DNA of 64,000 nucleotides, from the NCBI RefSeq assembly GCF_003815875.1, contig NZ_CP033924.1, positions 434,001 to 498,000 on the forward strand, given 5' to 3'. The number at the start of each line of letters is the position of its first letter. The first letter of the stretch is position 1. The notes under the pieces are model-generated. The model worked only from the letters and a program-made list of their open reading frames with translations, had not been told where the DNA came from and ran no database searches. Below, in pieces: positions 1-7,398 of this stretch. The DNA comes from Chryseobacterium lactis. Its GTDB lineage: Bacteria > Bacteroidota > Bacteroidia > Flavobacteriales > Weeksellaceae. The position numbers were made by a program, and so were the translations under genes.

Positions 1-1177
1 TTCTGCTAACAACGACGAAACAATCGGTGCTTTAATCGCTGAAGCTTTCGGAAAAGTTGGAAAAGAAGGAGTAATCACTGTAGAGGAAGCTAAAGGTATC
101 GATACAACAGTTGATGTTGTAGAAGGTATGCAGTTCGACAGAGGATACCAGTCACCTTACTTTGTGACTAACCCTGAAAAAATGTTAGCTGAACTTGAAA
201 ACCCATATATCCTTTTAGTAGAGAAGAAAATTTCTTCAATGAAAGAATTACTTCCAGTTCTTGAGCCAATTGCACAGGGTGGTAAGTCTCTATTAATCAT
301 CTCTGAAGAAGTTGAAGGTGAAGCTTTAGCTACTTTGGTAGTAAACAAATTAAGAGGTTCTCTTAAAATTGCAGCTGTAAAAGCTCCAGGATTCGGAGAC
401 AGAAGAAAAGCAATGTTAGAAGATATCGCTATCCTTACAGGTGGACAGGTAATTTCTGAAGAGCAAGGTTTCACTATGGAAAACATCTCTTTAGATATGC
501 TTGGAACTGCTGAGAAAGTAACGATCGACAAAGACAACACAACTGTTGTAAACGGTGGTGGTGACGAAGCGAAAATCAAAGGAAGAGTAGCTCAAATCAA
601 AGCTCAGATGGAAACTACAACTTCTGACTACGACAGAGAGAAACTTCAGGAAAGATTAGCTAAGTTAGCTGGTGGTGTTGCTGTATTGTACGTAGGTGCT
701 GCTTCTGAAGTAGAAATGAAAGAGAAAAAAGACAGAGTTGATGATGCCCTTCACGCTACAAGAGCAGCAGTTGAAGAAGGTATCGTAGCTGGAGGTGGTG
801 TTGCTTTAGTAAGAGCAATTTCAGCTTTAGAAAACCTTACTGGAATCAATTCTGACGAAACTACAGGGATCAAAATCGTGAAAAGAGCGATCGAAGAGCC
901 ATTAAGACAAATCGTTGCTAACGCAGGTGGTGAGGGTTCTGTAATCGTTGCTAAAGTAGCAGAAGGAACAGGAGACTTCGGATACAATGCTAAAACTGAC
1001 GAGTATGTTCAAATGCTTGAAGCAGGAATCATTGACCCAACTAAAGTAACAAGAGTTGCCCTTGAAAACGCAGCTTCTGTATCTGGAATGCTTTTAACAA
1101 CTGAATGTGTAATCACTGAAGTGAAGAGCGCAGAACCAGCTATGCCAATGGGTGGTGGAATGCCAGGAATGATGTAG
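1..1177 (+). CDS. groEL: Chaperonin GroEL, 3' part (start lies left of window)
   Basis: This is the C-terminal ~391 residues of the 60-kDa chaperonin, which folds proteins in a double-ring ATP-driven chamber with GroES. The frame is open from base 2, so the start is outside the window; the family is usually about 540 residues. Visible signatures are DRGYQSPYF in the apical domain, [13 protein letters not shown], the equatorial stretch [19 protein letters not shown], and the Gly/Met-rich tail ending GGGMPGMM. The gene ends in a strong hairpin terminator. The last 138 bp are repeated at 1926-2063 in a degraded form, so this intact copy is taken as the functional 3' end. Identity is certain; only the N-terminal part cannot be judged. 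Confidence 0.98.
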   Translation, partial: SANNDETIGALIAEAFGKVGKEGVITVEEAKGIDTTVDVVEGMQFDRGYQSPYFVTNPEKMLAELENPYILLVEKKISSMKELLPVLEPIAQGGKSLLIISEEVEGEALATLVVNKLRGSLKIAAVKAPGFGDRRKAMLEDIAILTGGQVISEEQGFTMENISLDMLGTAEKVTIDKDNTTVVNGGGDEAKIKGRVAQIKAQMETTTSDYDREKLQERLAKLAGGVAVLYVGAASEVEMKEKKDRVDDALHATRAAVEEGIVAGGGVALVRAISALENLTGINSDETTGIKIVKRAIEEPLRQIVANAGGEGSVIVAKVAEGTGDFGYNAKTDEYVQMLEAGIIDPTKVTRVALENAASVSGMLLTTECVITEVKSAEPAMPMGGGMPGMM

Positions 1178-1207
1178 TAGCAAGTCGCTAAGACAAATTT
1201 AATATAT

Positions 1208-1240
1208 AAACCGTTCTGCTTTTGTAGAGCGGTTTTTTTG
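1208..1240 (+). terminator. groEL rho-independent terminator
   Basis: AAACCGTTCT pairs with AGAGCGGTTT (10 bp, one wobble) and is followed by a T-rich tract. It lies 31 bp after the groEL stop. Confidence 0.85.
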
Positions 1241-1360
1241 TTTTTTAGATTTATATTGAGTTTTTGTATATTGGGTTATCATAAGTAACTTTAATTATAA
1301 GTACAAAAGTCTAACTATGAAAAAAATATACGTAGTATCTCACAACAACATAATGCTATA

Positions 1361-1930
1361 ATGAAATCCACAATTCTCTTTGTCTTTATTATACTAATAT
1401 CTTACAGTTGTTCATTAGGTAGATTCAATAATGTTCCTGTTCAAAATGAAATTGATCTTTCTTTTAAAAAATTCTCTGAAATTAAGAAAGAAGAAATAAG
1501 TAAAAAATCAAAAGATATCACGCTTGGATATTTTTGGGAAATTGGACAAGATATTTATCCAACTTTTGAAAAGCATACATTTGAAATTCCTAAATCTTAT
1601 CAAAGAAATGAAAATAACTTCATTCTTAAAGTAGATTATTTTTTTTCAAAAGATGACCAAACCCTTTTCAAGTTCTATGAATGGAATGAAAATGAAAAAG
1701 CTGAAATATCTACTAATCAGTTTGATGAAAAATTCCAAGAAATCAAAAAATATTTAAATGAAAATCTTGGACAACCATACCTGGAAATATATGAAGATTT
1801 GGAAAAATCTAAAGAAGAAACGGTAAGAGATGATATCAAATGGCAAAGTCAGAAATTGAATGCCTATCTATTTCGTTTTAGGGGAAAAAATGGGTTCGAT
1901 CAAATAAGATTAGCAATTTATAAAGACTAA
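1361..1930 (+). CDS. Small lipoprotein of unknown function
   Basis: A 189-residue protein with a lipoprotein signal: a hydrophobic start ([17 protein letters not shown]) and a Cys at about residue 17. It is therefore probably anchored in the outer or inner membrane facing the periplasm. The rest is charged and Lys/Glu-rich, with no domain I recognise. Base composition is more AT-rich than groEL. It lies between the real groEL 3' end and a degraded second copy of it. Its own stop codon (1928-1930) is formed from the first bases of that second copy, so the present C-terminus may have been created by the rearrangement. Function is unknown; I am fairly sure it is a real gene because of the clean signal peptide and lipobox. 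Confidence 0.75.
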   Translation: MKSTILFVFIILISYSCSLGRFNNVPVQNEIDLSFKKFSEIKKEEISKKSKDITLGYFWEIGQDIYPTFEKHTFEIPKSYQRNENNFILKVDYFFSKDDQTLFKFYEWNENEKAEISTNQFDEKFQEIKKYLNENLGQPYLEIYEDLEKSKEETVRDDIKWQSQKLNAYLFRFRGKNGFDQIRLAIYKD

Positions 1931-2122
1931 AGTAACAAGAGCTCCTCTTGAAAACGCAGCTTCAGTATCTGGAATGCTTTTAACAACTGAATGTGTAATC
2001 ACTGAAGTCAAGAGCGCTGAACCAGCTATGCCAATTGGTGGTGGAATGCTAGGAATGATGTAATGGTCAGCGACCGAAGCAATTTAATATACTAACTATT
2101 CTATTTTATAGGGCGGTTTTTC
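1926..2122 (+). pseudogene. Duplicated groEL 3' end plus terminator (degraded copy)
   Basis: Bases 1926-2063 align without gaps to groEL 1040-1177 (offset 886), with nine differences in 138 bp by my count. Five of these change amino acids (V to A, two bases making A to P, M to I, P to L) and the stop changes TAG to TAA. The similarity continues past the stop into the terminator: bases 2093-2122 are a weakened version of the groEL hairpin. The amino-acid changes fit decay of a displaced, non-functional fragment. Two copies flanking about 750 bp of foreign-looking DNA suggest an insertion or recombination event at the groEL 3' end. No start or expression signal for this copy is visible. Confidence 0.9.
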
Positions 2123-2128
2123 GTTTGA

Positions 2129-2146
2129 ATTATGGTTTACCATAAT
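2129..2146. promoter_or_regulatory. Inverted repeat upstream of the reverse transcriptase operon
   Basis: ATTATGG-TTTA-CCATAAT is a perfect 7-bp inverted repeat 103 bp before the RT start, in otherwise plain AT-rich DNA. It could be an operator or a small RNA hairpin; nothing else identifies its role. Confidence 0.35.
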
Positions 2147-2248
2147 AGAATACCACAGAAATATTTTAACTTAGTAAAATAAACTGATTTAAAATTTAAT
2201 ATCAATAAACAATGCTGAAATAAATTTATAACCATGTAAAACTTTAAA

Positions 2249-3841
2249 ATGAGAGAAAACTTTAGAAAAGCTTTAAAAAATATCATTGCTCATGGAGATA
2301 CAGACGTATTTCCTTTTCCATTTGAAAGAAATTTATTTGAAGATAAAATTGAAGATACATTAAATATTTTAGAAAATATTCACAAAAATTTCTCCAGTCA
2401 TTTAATAAGCTCCCCACCATTAACTATTGTTAAAGCTAGTCAAGTAGGTTACTATGGATTTAGACGCGCAACATTAATAGAACCCTTTTGGAACGCTTAT
2501 TTTTTAGGTTTAGTAATTTCAATCGCACAAAAGATAGAAGACATTAGAATACCTATTTCAGAAAATAAAATATTTTCTTATCGTTATAAATGGGATAAAA
2601 CAAAAAACACATTGTTCCAAAATACTACATGGATTGACTATAAGAAAAAGTGCATTGAATTATCTTTACAATATCCTTTTGTACTTCAAACAGATATATC
2701 AAACTTTTATCCTCGAATTAACCATCACAAACTAGAAAATGAATTAAAGAGATTAAATAGTTCAAATACTACTGAAAAAATTTCTACACTTTTAAGCCAC
2801 TTTTCGGGTACTATTTCTTATGGTTTACCTGTTGGTGGACCCGCAGCTCGCATTTTAGCGGAATTATCTTTAAATCATGCTGATAAACATCTAAAATCTC
2901 AGAATATTGTATTTTGCAGATATGCAGATGACTATACTATTTTTTGCAGTTCAGAATCAGAAGGTTATAAAAATTTAATTTTTCTTTCAGAAAAATTAGC
3001 TAATGACCAATTAGAATTACAAAAAGGCAAAACAAAAATTCTTACATCACAGGAATTTCAAGATATACATAAATTCTTAGATCCACAAAATATTGAATCT
3101 ATTGAAAGTGATGATGAACAAAAATTGTTAAATATCTCAATTAGATTTGATCCATACTCTCCTACAGCTATTGATGATTACGAAGATCTTAAAAAAGCAG
3201 TACAAGAGATTGATATAATTGGCATTCTTTCCAAAGAAGTTAATAAATCAACAATAGATCAAACTGTTACAAAACAAGCTATAAATGCTATAAAAGTTAT
3301 GGATTCTCATCATCAAATATCTGCAATAAAAATTTTACTTGATAGTAGTAATCTCTTAACATTATCACCTGTATTTCCTTCTATACTCAGACTAATCCGA
3401 GGTATTTACGATGATTTAGATACTTACATTCAAGATTTTATTGACAAAGAATTATTTAATCTTTTTCAAATTGATAGCTACTTAACAAAAATTGAATTAA
3501 ATGTTAATTATATTGTTCAAATTTTATCGTTAAGGCATTCTTATAGTAAAGAATCACTATTTATTAAACTATATGACACAACAACGAATCACTTATTACG
3601 TAGACAAATAATTATTGCAATGTCAAACTGGGATTGTCACTATTGGCTTATTGATGTAAAAAGTAATTTTTCTACTTTATCTATGTGGGAACGAAGAGCT
3701 TTCATGTTTTCTTCTTATGTGTTAGGAGATGAAGGCCAACATTGGCGAGATCACAATAAGAAGCGTTTTACTATAGAAGAAAATCTTATCAAAGAATGGT
3801 TTAGTAAAAAAAGTCAAGCAAAACAAAAAATATTAGTATGA
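2249..3841 (+). CDS. Reverse transcriptase of the UG/Abi (defence) type
   Basis: A 530-residue RNA-directed DNA polymerase. Visible RT motifs are TDISNFYPRI at residues 148-157 (motif A, Asp149), SYGLPVGGPAARILAE at about 190-205 (motif B), the catalytic box RYADD at 224-228 (motif C), and LQKGKTKI near 257-264 (motif D). The remaining ~260 residues look helical and carry no maturase or HNH domain. There are no intron domains around it, so it is not a group II intron RT. Bacterial UG/Abi RTs with such C-terminal extensions are known antiphage proteins (DRT systems, AbiA/AbiK/AbiP2). It overlaps the next gene by 4 bp, so the two are probably co-translated. The coding sequence is markedly more AT-rich than neighbouring core genes, suggesting transfer. 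RT identity is firm; the exact class is not determined. Confidence 0.92.
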   Translation: MRENFRKALKNIIAHGDTDVFPFPFERNLFEDKIEDTLNILENIHKNFSSHLISSPPLTIVKASQVGYYGFRRATLIEPFWNAYFLGLVISIAQKIEDIRIPISENKIFSYRYKWDKTKNTLFQNTTWIDYKKKCIELSLQYPFVLQTDISNFYPRINHHKLENELKRLNSSNTTEKISTLLSHFSGTISYGLPVGGPAARILAELSLNHADKHLKSQNIVFCRYADDYTIFCSSESEGYKNLIFLSEKLANDQLELQKGKTKILTSQEFQDIHKFLDPQNIESIESDDEQKLLNISIRFDPYSPTAIDDYEDLKKAVQEIDIIGILSKEVNKSTIDQTVTKQAINAIKVMDSHHQISAIKILLDSSNLLTLSPVFPSILRLIRGIYDDLDTYIQDFIDKELFNLFQIDSYLTKIELNVNYIVQILSLRHSYSKESLFIKLYDTTTNHLLRRQIIIAMSNWDCHYWLIDVKSNFSTLSMWERRAFMFSSYVLGDEGQHWRDHNKKRFTIEENLIKEWFSKKSQAKQKILV

Positions 3842-4569
3842 TTAGTGAAAGAGATTTAGCTGAAAAGTTTACTGATATTTGGAAACAACATTTTCCATTG
3901 TTAACTGCAAGCTATATGAAAGTATTTAATGAGTCTAAAATCATAACTATAAACAAAGGGGTTATGATTAATCCTTCTATAGAAATACGATATGATTTAG
4001 TATCACAGTTAGCATTTAATATTGTAGAAAAAGTTTCGTCAAGGAAAGTGAATTATAATGATATTTGGAAAGAAAAAAATCTAACGCCAGTTCTTGAACA
4101 AACCGCATATGAGATTTGGAGAAATGAAACCTTAACTTATAAAGAAATTAATTTTTCAGAAAATGAAAAAAATGATTGCCAAAATATATGTAACAATATT
4201 TTCGAATTTCAAGATAAAGTAACAATTACTTCTAATTCATTTAAACCAAAATTTCCAGGATATGGTATCATTTCAGATTTAGTTGGCGACTTAGAGATTG
4301 ATGATACATTATATGAAATCAAGACAGTACAAAGAAGTTTTCGTTCCTCAGATATTAAACAACTTATTATTTATTTAGCATTATCCCATGTCCAATATAG
4401 CAATAAATGGAAATATGCAGGTTTATATAATCCAAGAAAAGGAACATATTGTAAATTTAACGTCGAAAAACTAATTTATGACATCTCTGCAGGTAAATCT
4501 ACAAGCGAATCGTTTAAATCACTCCTAGATAGTTTTACTAGGGAAGTAAATATTGACAGTAGGTTTTGA
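3838..4569 (+). CDS. Putative PD-(D/E)XK nuclease partner of the RT
   Basis: A 243-residue protein whose start overlaps the RT stop (ATGA), indicating translational coupling. Residues 141-179 carry what looks like a RecB/Cas4-type nuclease core: G-Y-G-I-I-S-D147, then E160-I-K162 after 12 residues, then Q175-L-I-I-Y179. These match the pattern D-x(10-15)-ExK with a QxxxY helix seen in PD-(D/E)XK enzymes. The N-terminal ~120 residues are not recognised. Base composition is as AT-rich as the RT gene. A plausible role is effector nuclease of an RT-based defence operon. The nuclease call rests on motif pattern only, and the spacing should be tested with profile searches. The gene itself is near-certain. 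Confidence 0.75.
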   Translation: MISERDLAEKFTDIWKQHFPLLTASYMKVFNESKIITINKGVMINPSIEIRYDLVSQLAFNIVEKVSSRKVNYNDIWKEKNLTPVLEQTAYEIWRNETLTYKEINFSENEKNDCQNICNNIFEFQDKVTITSNSFKPKFPGYGIISDLVGDLEIDDTLYEIKTVQRSFRSSDIKQLIIYLALSHVQYSNKWKYAGLYNPRKGTYCKFNVEKLIYDISAGKSTSESFKSLLDSFTREVNIDSRF

Positions 4570-4584
4570 TATTACTTCTGAGTT

Positions 4585-4620
4585 GCTGTACGATTGTATC
4601 GTGTGGCTTTAGCTTTTAGA
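4585..4620 (+). terminator. Hairpin terminator after the RT operon
   Basis: GCTGTACGAT pairs with ATCGTGTGGC around a TGT loop (4585-4607, with wobbles and one mismatch), followed by TTTAGCTTTT. It is placed 15 bp after the nuclease stop. Confidence 0.5.
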
Positions 4621-4647
4621 TAATATTATTAATTCATATTATTAAAA

Positions 4648-4669
4648 CCATACGAAAAGATTCGTGTGG
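4648..4669. other. Second hairpin downstream of the RT operon
   Basis: CCATACGAA pairs with TTCGTGTGG over an AAGA loop (one wobble). Its right arm resembles that of the hairpin at 4585-4607 (both contain CGTGTGG). It could be part of a non-coding RNA linked to the RT, or simply a second terminator-like fold. Confidence 0.4.
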
Positions 4670-4756
4670 GTGTGGGGTTCTATTTTTTCAACACACTGCT
4701 AGATCTTTATTCACTGCACAAGCTTGATATTAATATAGTAAAATAAAATACTTACT

Positions 4757-4800
4757 ATAAACCAATCTCCGAAGTCTTCAGACTTCGGAGATTGGTTTAT
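4757..4800. terminator. Perfect 20-bp palindromic terminator
   Basis: The left arm 4757-4776 and right arm 4781-4800 are exact inverse complements around the loop TTCA. The right arm includes the stop codon of the XRE gene. It probably ends that gene and may also stop read-through from the RT operon; the tracts on either side are AT-rich rather than pure T. Confidence 0.7.
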
Positions 4801-5054
4801 TTATCTAATTCAGAATAATACTCTTCAAAATCAAAAATAATATCAAATAATTCTTTTGGATGTATTCTTAGTCCAGTTGCAATTTCAATGAAAGTGCTGA
4901 GTTGACAATCAATCTTGTTATTAGCCACATCACTAATTCTTGCAGCTGTAACATTACATCTTTCAGAAATCTGAGAATAAGGAGTATCTCCTTTTATTTC
5001 TTTTATTTTTTCTGAGACCATTTTTTTTATTTCATCTGTCTTGAACTCGTTCAT
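4797..5054 (-). CDS. Small XRE-family helix-turn-helix repressor
   Basis: An 85-residue DNA-binding protein. The segment PYSQISERCNVTAARISDV (about residues 25-43) and the following NNKIDCQLSTFIEIATGL fit an XRE/Cro helix-turn-helix. No second domain is present, so it acts as a stand-alone repressor or antitoxin-like protein. It faces the RT operon tail to tail. Upstream lies a perfect 18-bp palindrome (5100-5117) and an outward TAnnTTTG box (5134-5141), which suggests that it represses the structured region to its right and perhaps itself. No toxin gene is evident beside it. The family call is sound; the target is inferred. Confidence 0.85.
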   Translation of the reverse strand: MNEFKTDEIKKMVSEKIKEIKGDTPYSQISERCNVTAARISDVANNKIDCQLSTFIEIATGLRIHPKELFDIIFDFEEYYSELDK

Positions 5055-5099
5055 AATTGCACTCTTTAGCGCAAATTGTAATTATTAGCATAAATTACC

Positions 5100-5117
5100 A
5101 TTACCGAATTCGGTAAT
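5100..5117. promoter_or_regulatory. 18-bp perfect palindrome, likely XRE operator
   Basis: ATTACCGAATTCGGTAAT is exactly self-complementary. It sits 46 bp upstream of the XRE start, and its right half falls where the -33 element of the outward promoter at 5134-5141 would lie. Binding there would block that promoter. Confidence 0.65.
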
Positions 5118-5133
5118 ATAAAGATATTTTTCT

Positions 5134-5141
5134 TATATTTG
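5134..5141 (+). promoter_or_regulatory. Bacteroidota -7 promoter box reading into the structured region
   Basis: TATATTTG matches TAnnTTTG exactly. A transcript from here would start near 5148 and cover the hairpin at 5220-5306. A good -33 TTG is not seen. Confidence 0.45.
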
Positions 5142-5219
5142 GAAAAGATTACTCATTAGAGTAATTTTGCGATACTTCAAAGAATAATAGAAGCTATTGC
5201 TTAGAATCTCGAACAGAAA

Positions 5220-5306
5220 ACTGGTAATTTTTAGCATACGAGACGATAAGCAGGAAGCTCACGACCTAGGCGTGGGCTCTCTTATCTGTATGCATGGTAT
5301 ACCAGT
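5220..5306 (+). ncRNA. Candidate structured RNA: long four-helix hairpin
   Basis: Four nested helices stack in one 87-nt hairpin: ACTGGT/ACCAGT (5220-5225 with 5301-5306), GCATAC/GTATGC (5234-5239 with 5288-5293), GATAAG/CTTATC (5245-5250 with 5281-5286) and GCTCACG/CGTGGGC (5257-5263 with 5271-5277). An open frame of 132 codons crosses it (5197-5595, TTG start), but its product has no domain and an odd Cys/Phe/Tyr/His-rich make-up, so I consider the DNA non-coding. The innermost GGAAGC-stem-CGTGGGCT resembles ends of IS200/IS605-type elements, so a transposon end is the main alternative. Downstream, to 5560, there are further small palindromes (GTATCATGATAC at 5406-5417; CAATGG/CCATTG at 5422-5443). 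Confidence 0.5.
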
Positions 5307-5562
5307 ACCTCTGTTCGGATATTGTAGAGTCTCATGCCGTTTTTATTTTCATGCTGTTCTGCTTTTCTACAATCATCTTTTTCTAAGCCTGCTTTACCAC
5401 ATCAAGTATCATGATACGGTACAATGGGGTGTACAATCCATTGCGGCTTTCGGGCTTTTAGAAAAACACAAATTCTATCATATTCATTCGGCTTGTATGG
5501 AAAGGAAGTTCAGGATTTCTCCTGTACGGCCAGTAAAATCGTACAATAAAAACAAAAAATTA

Positions 5563-5693
5563 AAACCATTAAGAAAAATGAAGACAATAAGATAAGTTAA
5601 GATCCATCAAAGATGGATGTAGCAGCCCGCTGAATACATAGCTTCAGCTATGATCTTAACTATTCTTAATTGCTTAAAAACTCTTAATGGTTT
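5563..5693 (+). ncRNA. Candidate structured RNA: three-way junction on a long imperfect stem
   Basis: A perfect junction is formed by GTTAAGAT/ATCTTAAC (5596-5603 with 5653-5660), CCATC/GATGG (5604-5608 with 5612-5616) and CATAGC/GCTATG (5637-5642 with 5647-5652). Below it an imperfect stem continues outward to AAACCATTAAG (5563-5573) paired with CTTAATGGTTT (5683-5693). It ends 25 bp before the start of the next gene, so it could be a 5' leader element or a mobile palindromic repeat. No known riboswitch is recognised. Confidence 0.45.
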
Positions 5694-5718
5694 AAAAAAT
5701 TATTAAAAATACACACTC

Positions 5719-6243
5719 ATGAAAAAAATCAGAACAGACTTTCAATCCCGGCTTGGGAAAGGCCGGAAGAAGCATTACGGCTTACAGCTAATGGAAATAT
5801 TTTTTCAGCTCAATGACCTGACAGCCTCCAAAGAACTGCTAAATAATATCATGCATTATGCGGTTAACAGAAATAGCTGGATAAAAGAAGAACCGCCCGT
5901 TATTTATCATTTTCACCAGGCAATGCGGTCCTTCATCCGGGCGGGCTATGTCATAGCAATGAAGGAAAAGAAATATACAGTCAATACTCAGTTGGAAGAT
6001 GTTTCACCACTGGCTCTTGGCTTACTTTCGGAGAAAGAATATCAAAATCCTCTGCTGGTCTTTAAAAAAGCTTTCAAAGAATACAGCATCAAGGAATTTG
6101 ATTATTTTATTTCCGGGATGGTCTATTTCTCAATGGGAATCTATGACAAGCTACCGGAAAGGAACTTGATAAGTCCGTACATTCATCTCATCAAAATGCT
6201 GGATGCAGCGTACCTTATTATTGAAAAGAGAAGGAATAAATAA
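5719..6243 (+). CDS. Hypothetical protein, 174 aa
   Basis: Starts MKKIRTDFQSRLGKGRKKHYG and is basic at the N-terminus. The rest is probably helical, without a signal peptide or membrane segment. I recognise no domain. It lies right behind the two structured elements at 5220-5306 and 5563-5693, and its leader includes the three-way junction, so regulation at RNA level is conceivable. GC is higher than in the RT operon. The length, clean start and normal amino-acid composition argue for a real gene; function is unknown. Confidence 0.65.
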   Translation: MKKIRTDFQSRLGKGRKKHYGLQLMEIFFQLNDLTASKELLNNIMHYAVNRNSWIKEEPPVIYHFHQAMRSFIRAGYVIAMKEKKYTVNTQLEDVSPLALGLLSEKEYQNPLLVFKKAFKEYSIKEFDYFISGMVYFSMGIYDKLPERNLISPYIHLIKMLDAAYLIIEKRRNK

Positions 6244-6326
6244 ATCTCTTCAACTTTTACCTATCTTTAAACCACGTTATTCAATTAAAAAAAATCAAAT
6301 AGAACCAAACACTAAAACGCCTTCCC

Positions 6327-7298
6327 TTGAAAACAAAATTAGTATTCCTTTCTTTTTTGAGCACATTACTAGCCCAAGCCCAAACTCTTGATTTTAAAAA
6401 CCTCGTCAATATGTCTGCAGGCAGAGGTGCTACAGCCAGTGTAATTGTGGACGATAATATCTATGTGAGCAATGGGTATCAGGATAAGGGAGGTAATGCC
6501 AATTATATTGAGAAATATAATATTACTGACAATAAATGGAGCATTCTCAATGCTACTCTACTTACCAAAAAGTTTGCTAATTCAGAGACTTACGATAATA
6601 AAATTTATATTTTTAACGGTTGGGGAAACAGCCATCTTGAAATTGTAGACCTTGCAACCAATACCATAACGAAAGGAGCTGTTAATCATTCTTATACAGG
6701 AAATGCAGGTTCTGCCATCCATAAAGGTAAAATATATGTGTTTGGCGGCACCGGACTAAACGGCGCTGCAACCACTAAATTTTCCAATAGATTTCAATAT
6801 TATGATATTGCTTCCAATACATGGCATCCATTACCCGACATGCCCACAGCCAGAGAAACAAAGGGCAAAATTGTGAATGACAAGCTTTATGTCATTGGTG
6901 GTTTTAACGGTACTCCATCCCGTCTGATCAATGTTTACGACCTCAACACTAATCTCTGGATCAAGCAATATACAATGCCTGCTGGTATATCAGGCCATTC
7001 ATTAGCAGTATCCGATAATAAAATTTTTATTGCGGGGGGTGTTAATAATCAAGCTTTTCTGGCCTATTTTGATACGACAACCAATAAGTTCCACCAGTTA
7101 TCATCCAATATGATTCCCAGAAGGCATGCCACAGCAGAAGTATATAACAATAAACTATACATCATCGGTGGAAGTACAACGTCTGTCACCAGCTCAGCTA
7201 TTAAAAGCATACAGGTGGCAGATATCAGCGAAAGTGTACTCACTGCGCAAAATCTCCCGACTTTGAACAAAAATTCCAAGGCATACTCCCAAAATTAG
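6327..7298 (+). CDS. Secreted kelch-repeat protein lacking its sorting tail
   Basis: A 323-residue beta-propeller protein with a signal peptide (MKTKLVFLSFLSTLLAQAQ) and about five kelch-type repeats, e.g. GKIYVFGG and DKLYVIGGFNG. It is a close paralogue of the gene at 8917-10089, with shared blocks such as PTARETKGKIVNDKLYVIGG. The start is TTG at the position where the paralogue has ATG, so the start appears mutated but usable. Unlike the paralogue it stops shortly after VADISESVL and has no T9SS C-terminal domain, so it may stay periplasmic or be mis-sorted. The upstream DNA also resembles that of the paralogue, showing that promoter and gene were duplicated together. Confidence 0.85.
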   Translation: MKTKLVFLSFLSTLLAQAQTLDFKNLVNMSAGRGATASVIVDDNIYVSNGYQDKGGNANYIEKYNITDNKWSILNATLLTKKFANSETYDNKIYIFNGWGNSHLEIVDLATNTITKGAVNHSYTGNAGSAIHKGKIYVFGGTGLNGAATTKFSNRFQYYDIASNTWHPLPDMPTARETKGKIVNDKLYVIGGFNGTPSRLINVYDLNTNLWIKQYTMPAGISGHSLAVSDNKIFIAGGVNNQAFLAYFDTTTNKFHQLSSNMIPRRHATAEVYNNKLYIIGGSTTSVTSSAIKSIQVADISESVLTAQNLPTLNKNSKAYSQN

Positions 7299-7398
7299 AA
7301 AGCTTCAGATCGCAAAAAATAATATAATGGTAATGTAGTTGTGCATAAATAATATTAAAACAATGGATAAATTTGAATATTAGTAACCATACAATATC

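Noticed and set aside
2249..3841. Group II intron reverse transcriptase
   Set aside because: No maturase or HNH domain and no intron domain V/VI structure around it.
4648..5306. Retron-like msr/msd for the RT
   Set aside because: Retron RNAs lie immediately upstream of their RT and show the a1/a2 pairing; these folds are downstream, and the RT has UG/Abi-type length and C-terminus.
5197..5595. Open frame of 132 codons on the + strand with TTG start
   Set aside because: It crosses a long nested hairpin, has an odd Cys/Tyr/Phe/His-rich product with no domain, and no good initiation site; treated as non-coding structured DNA.
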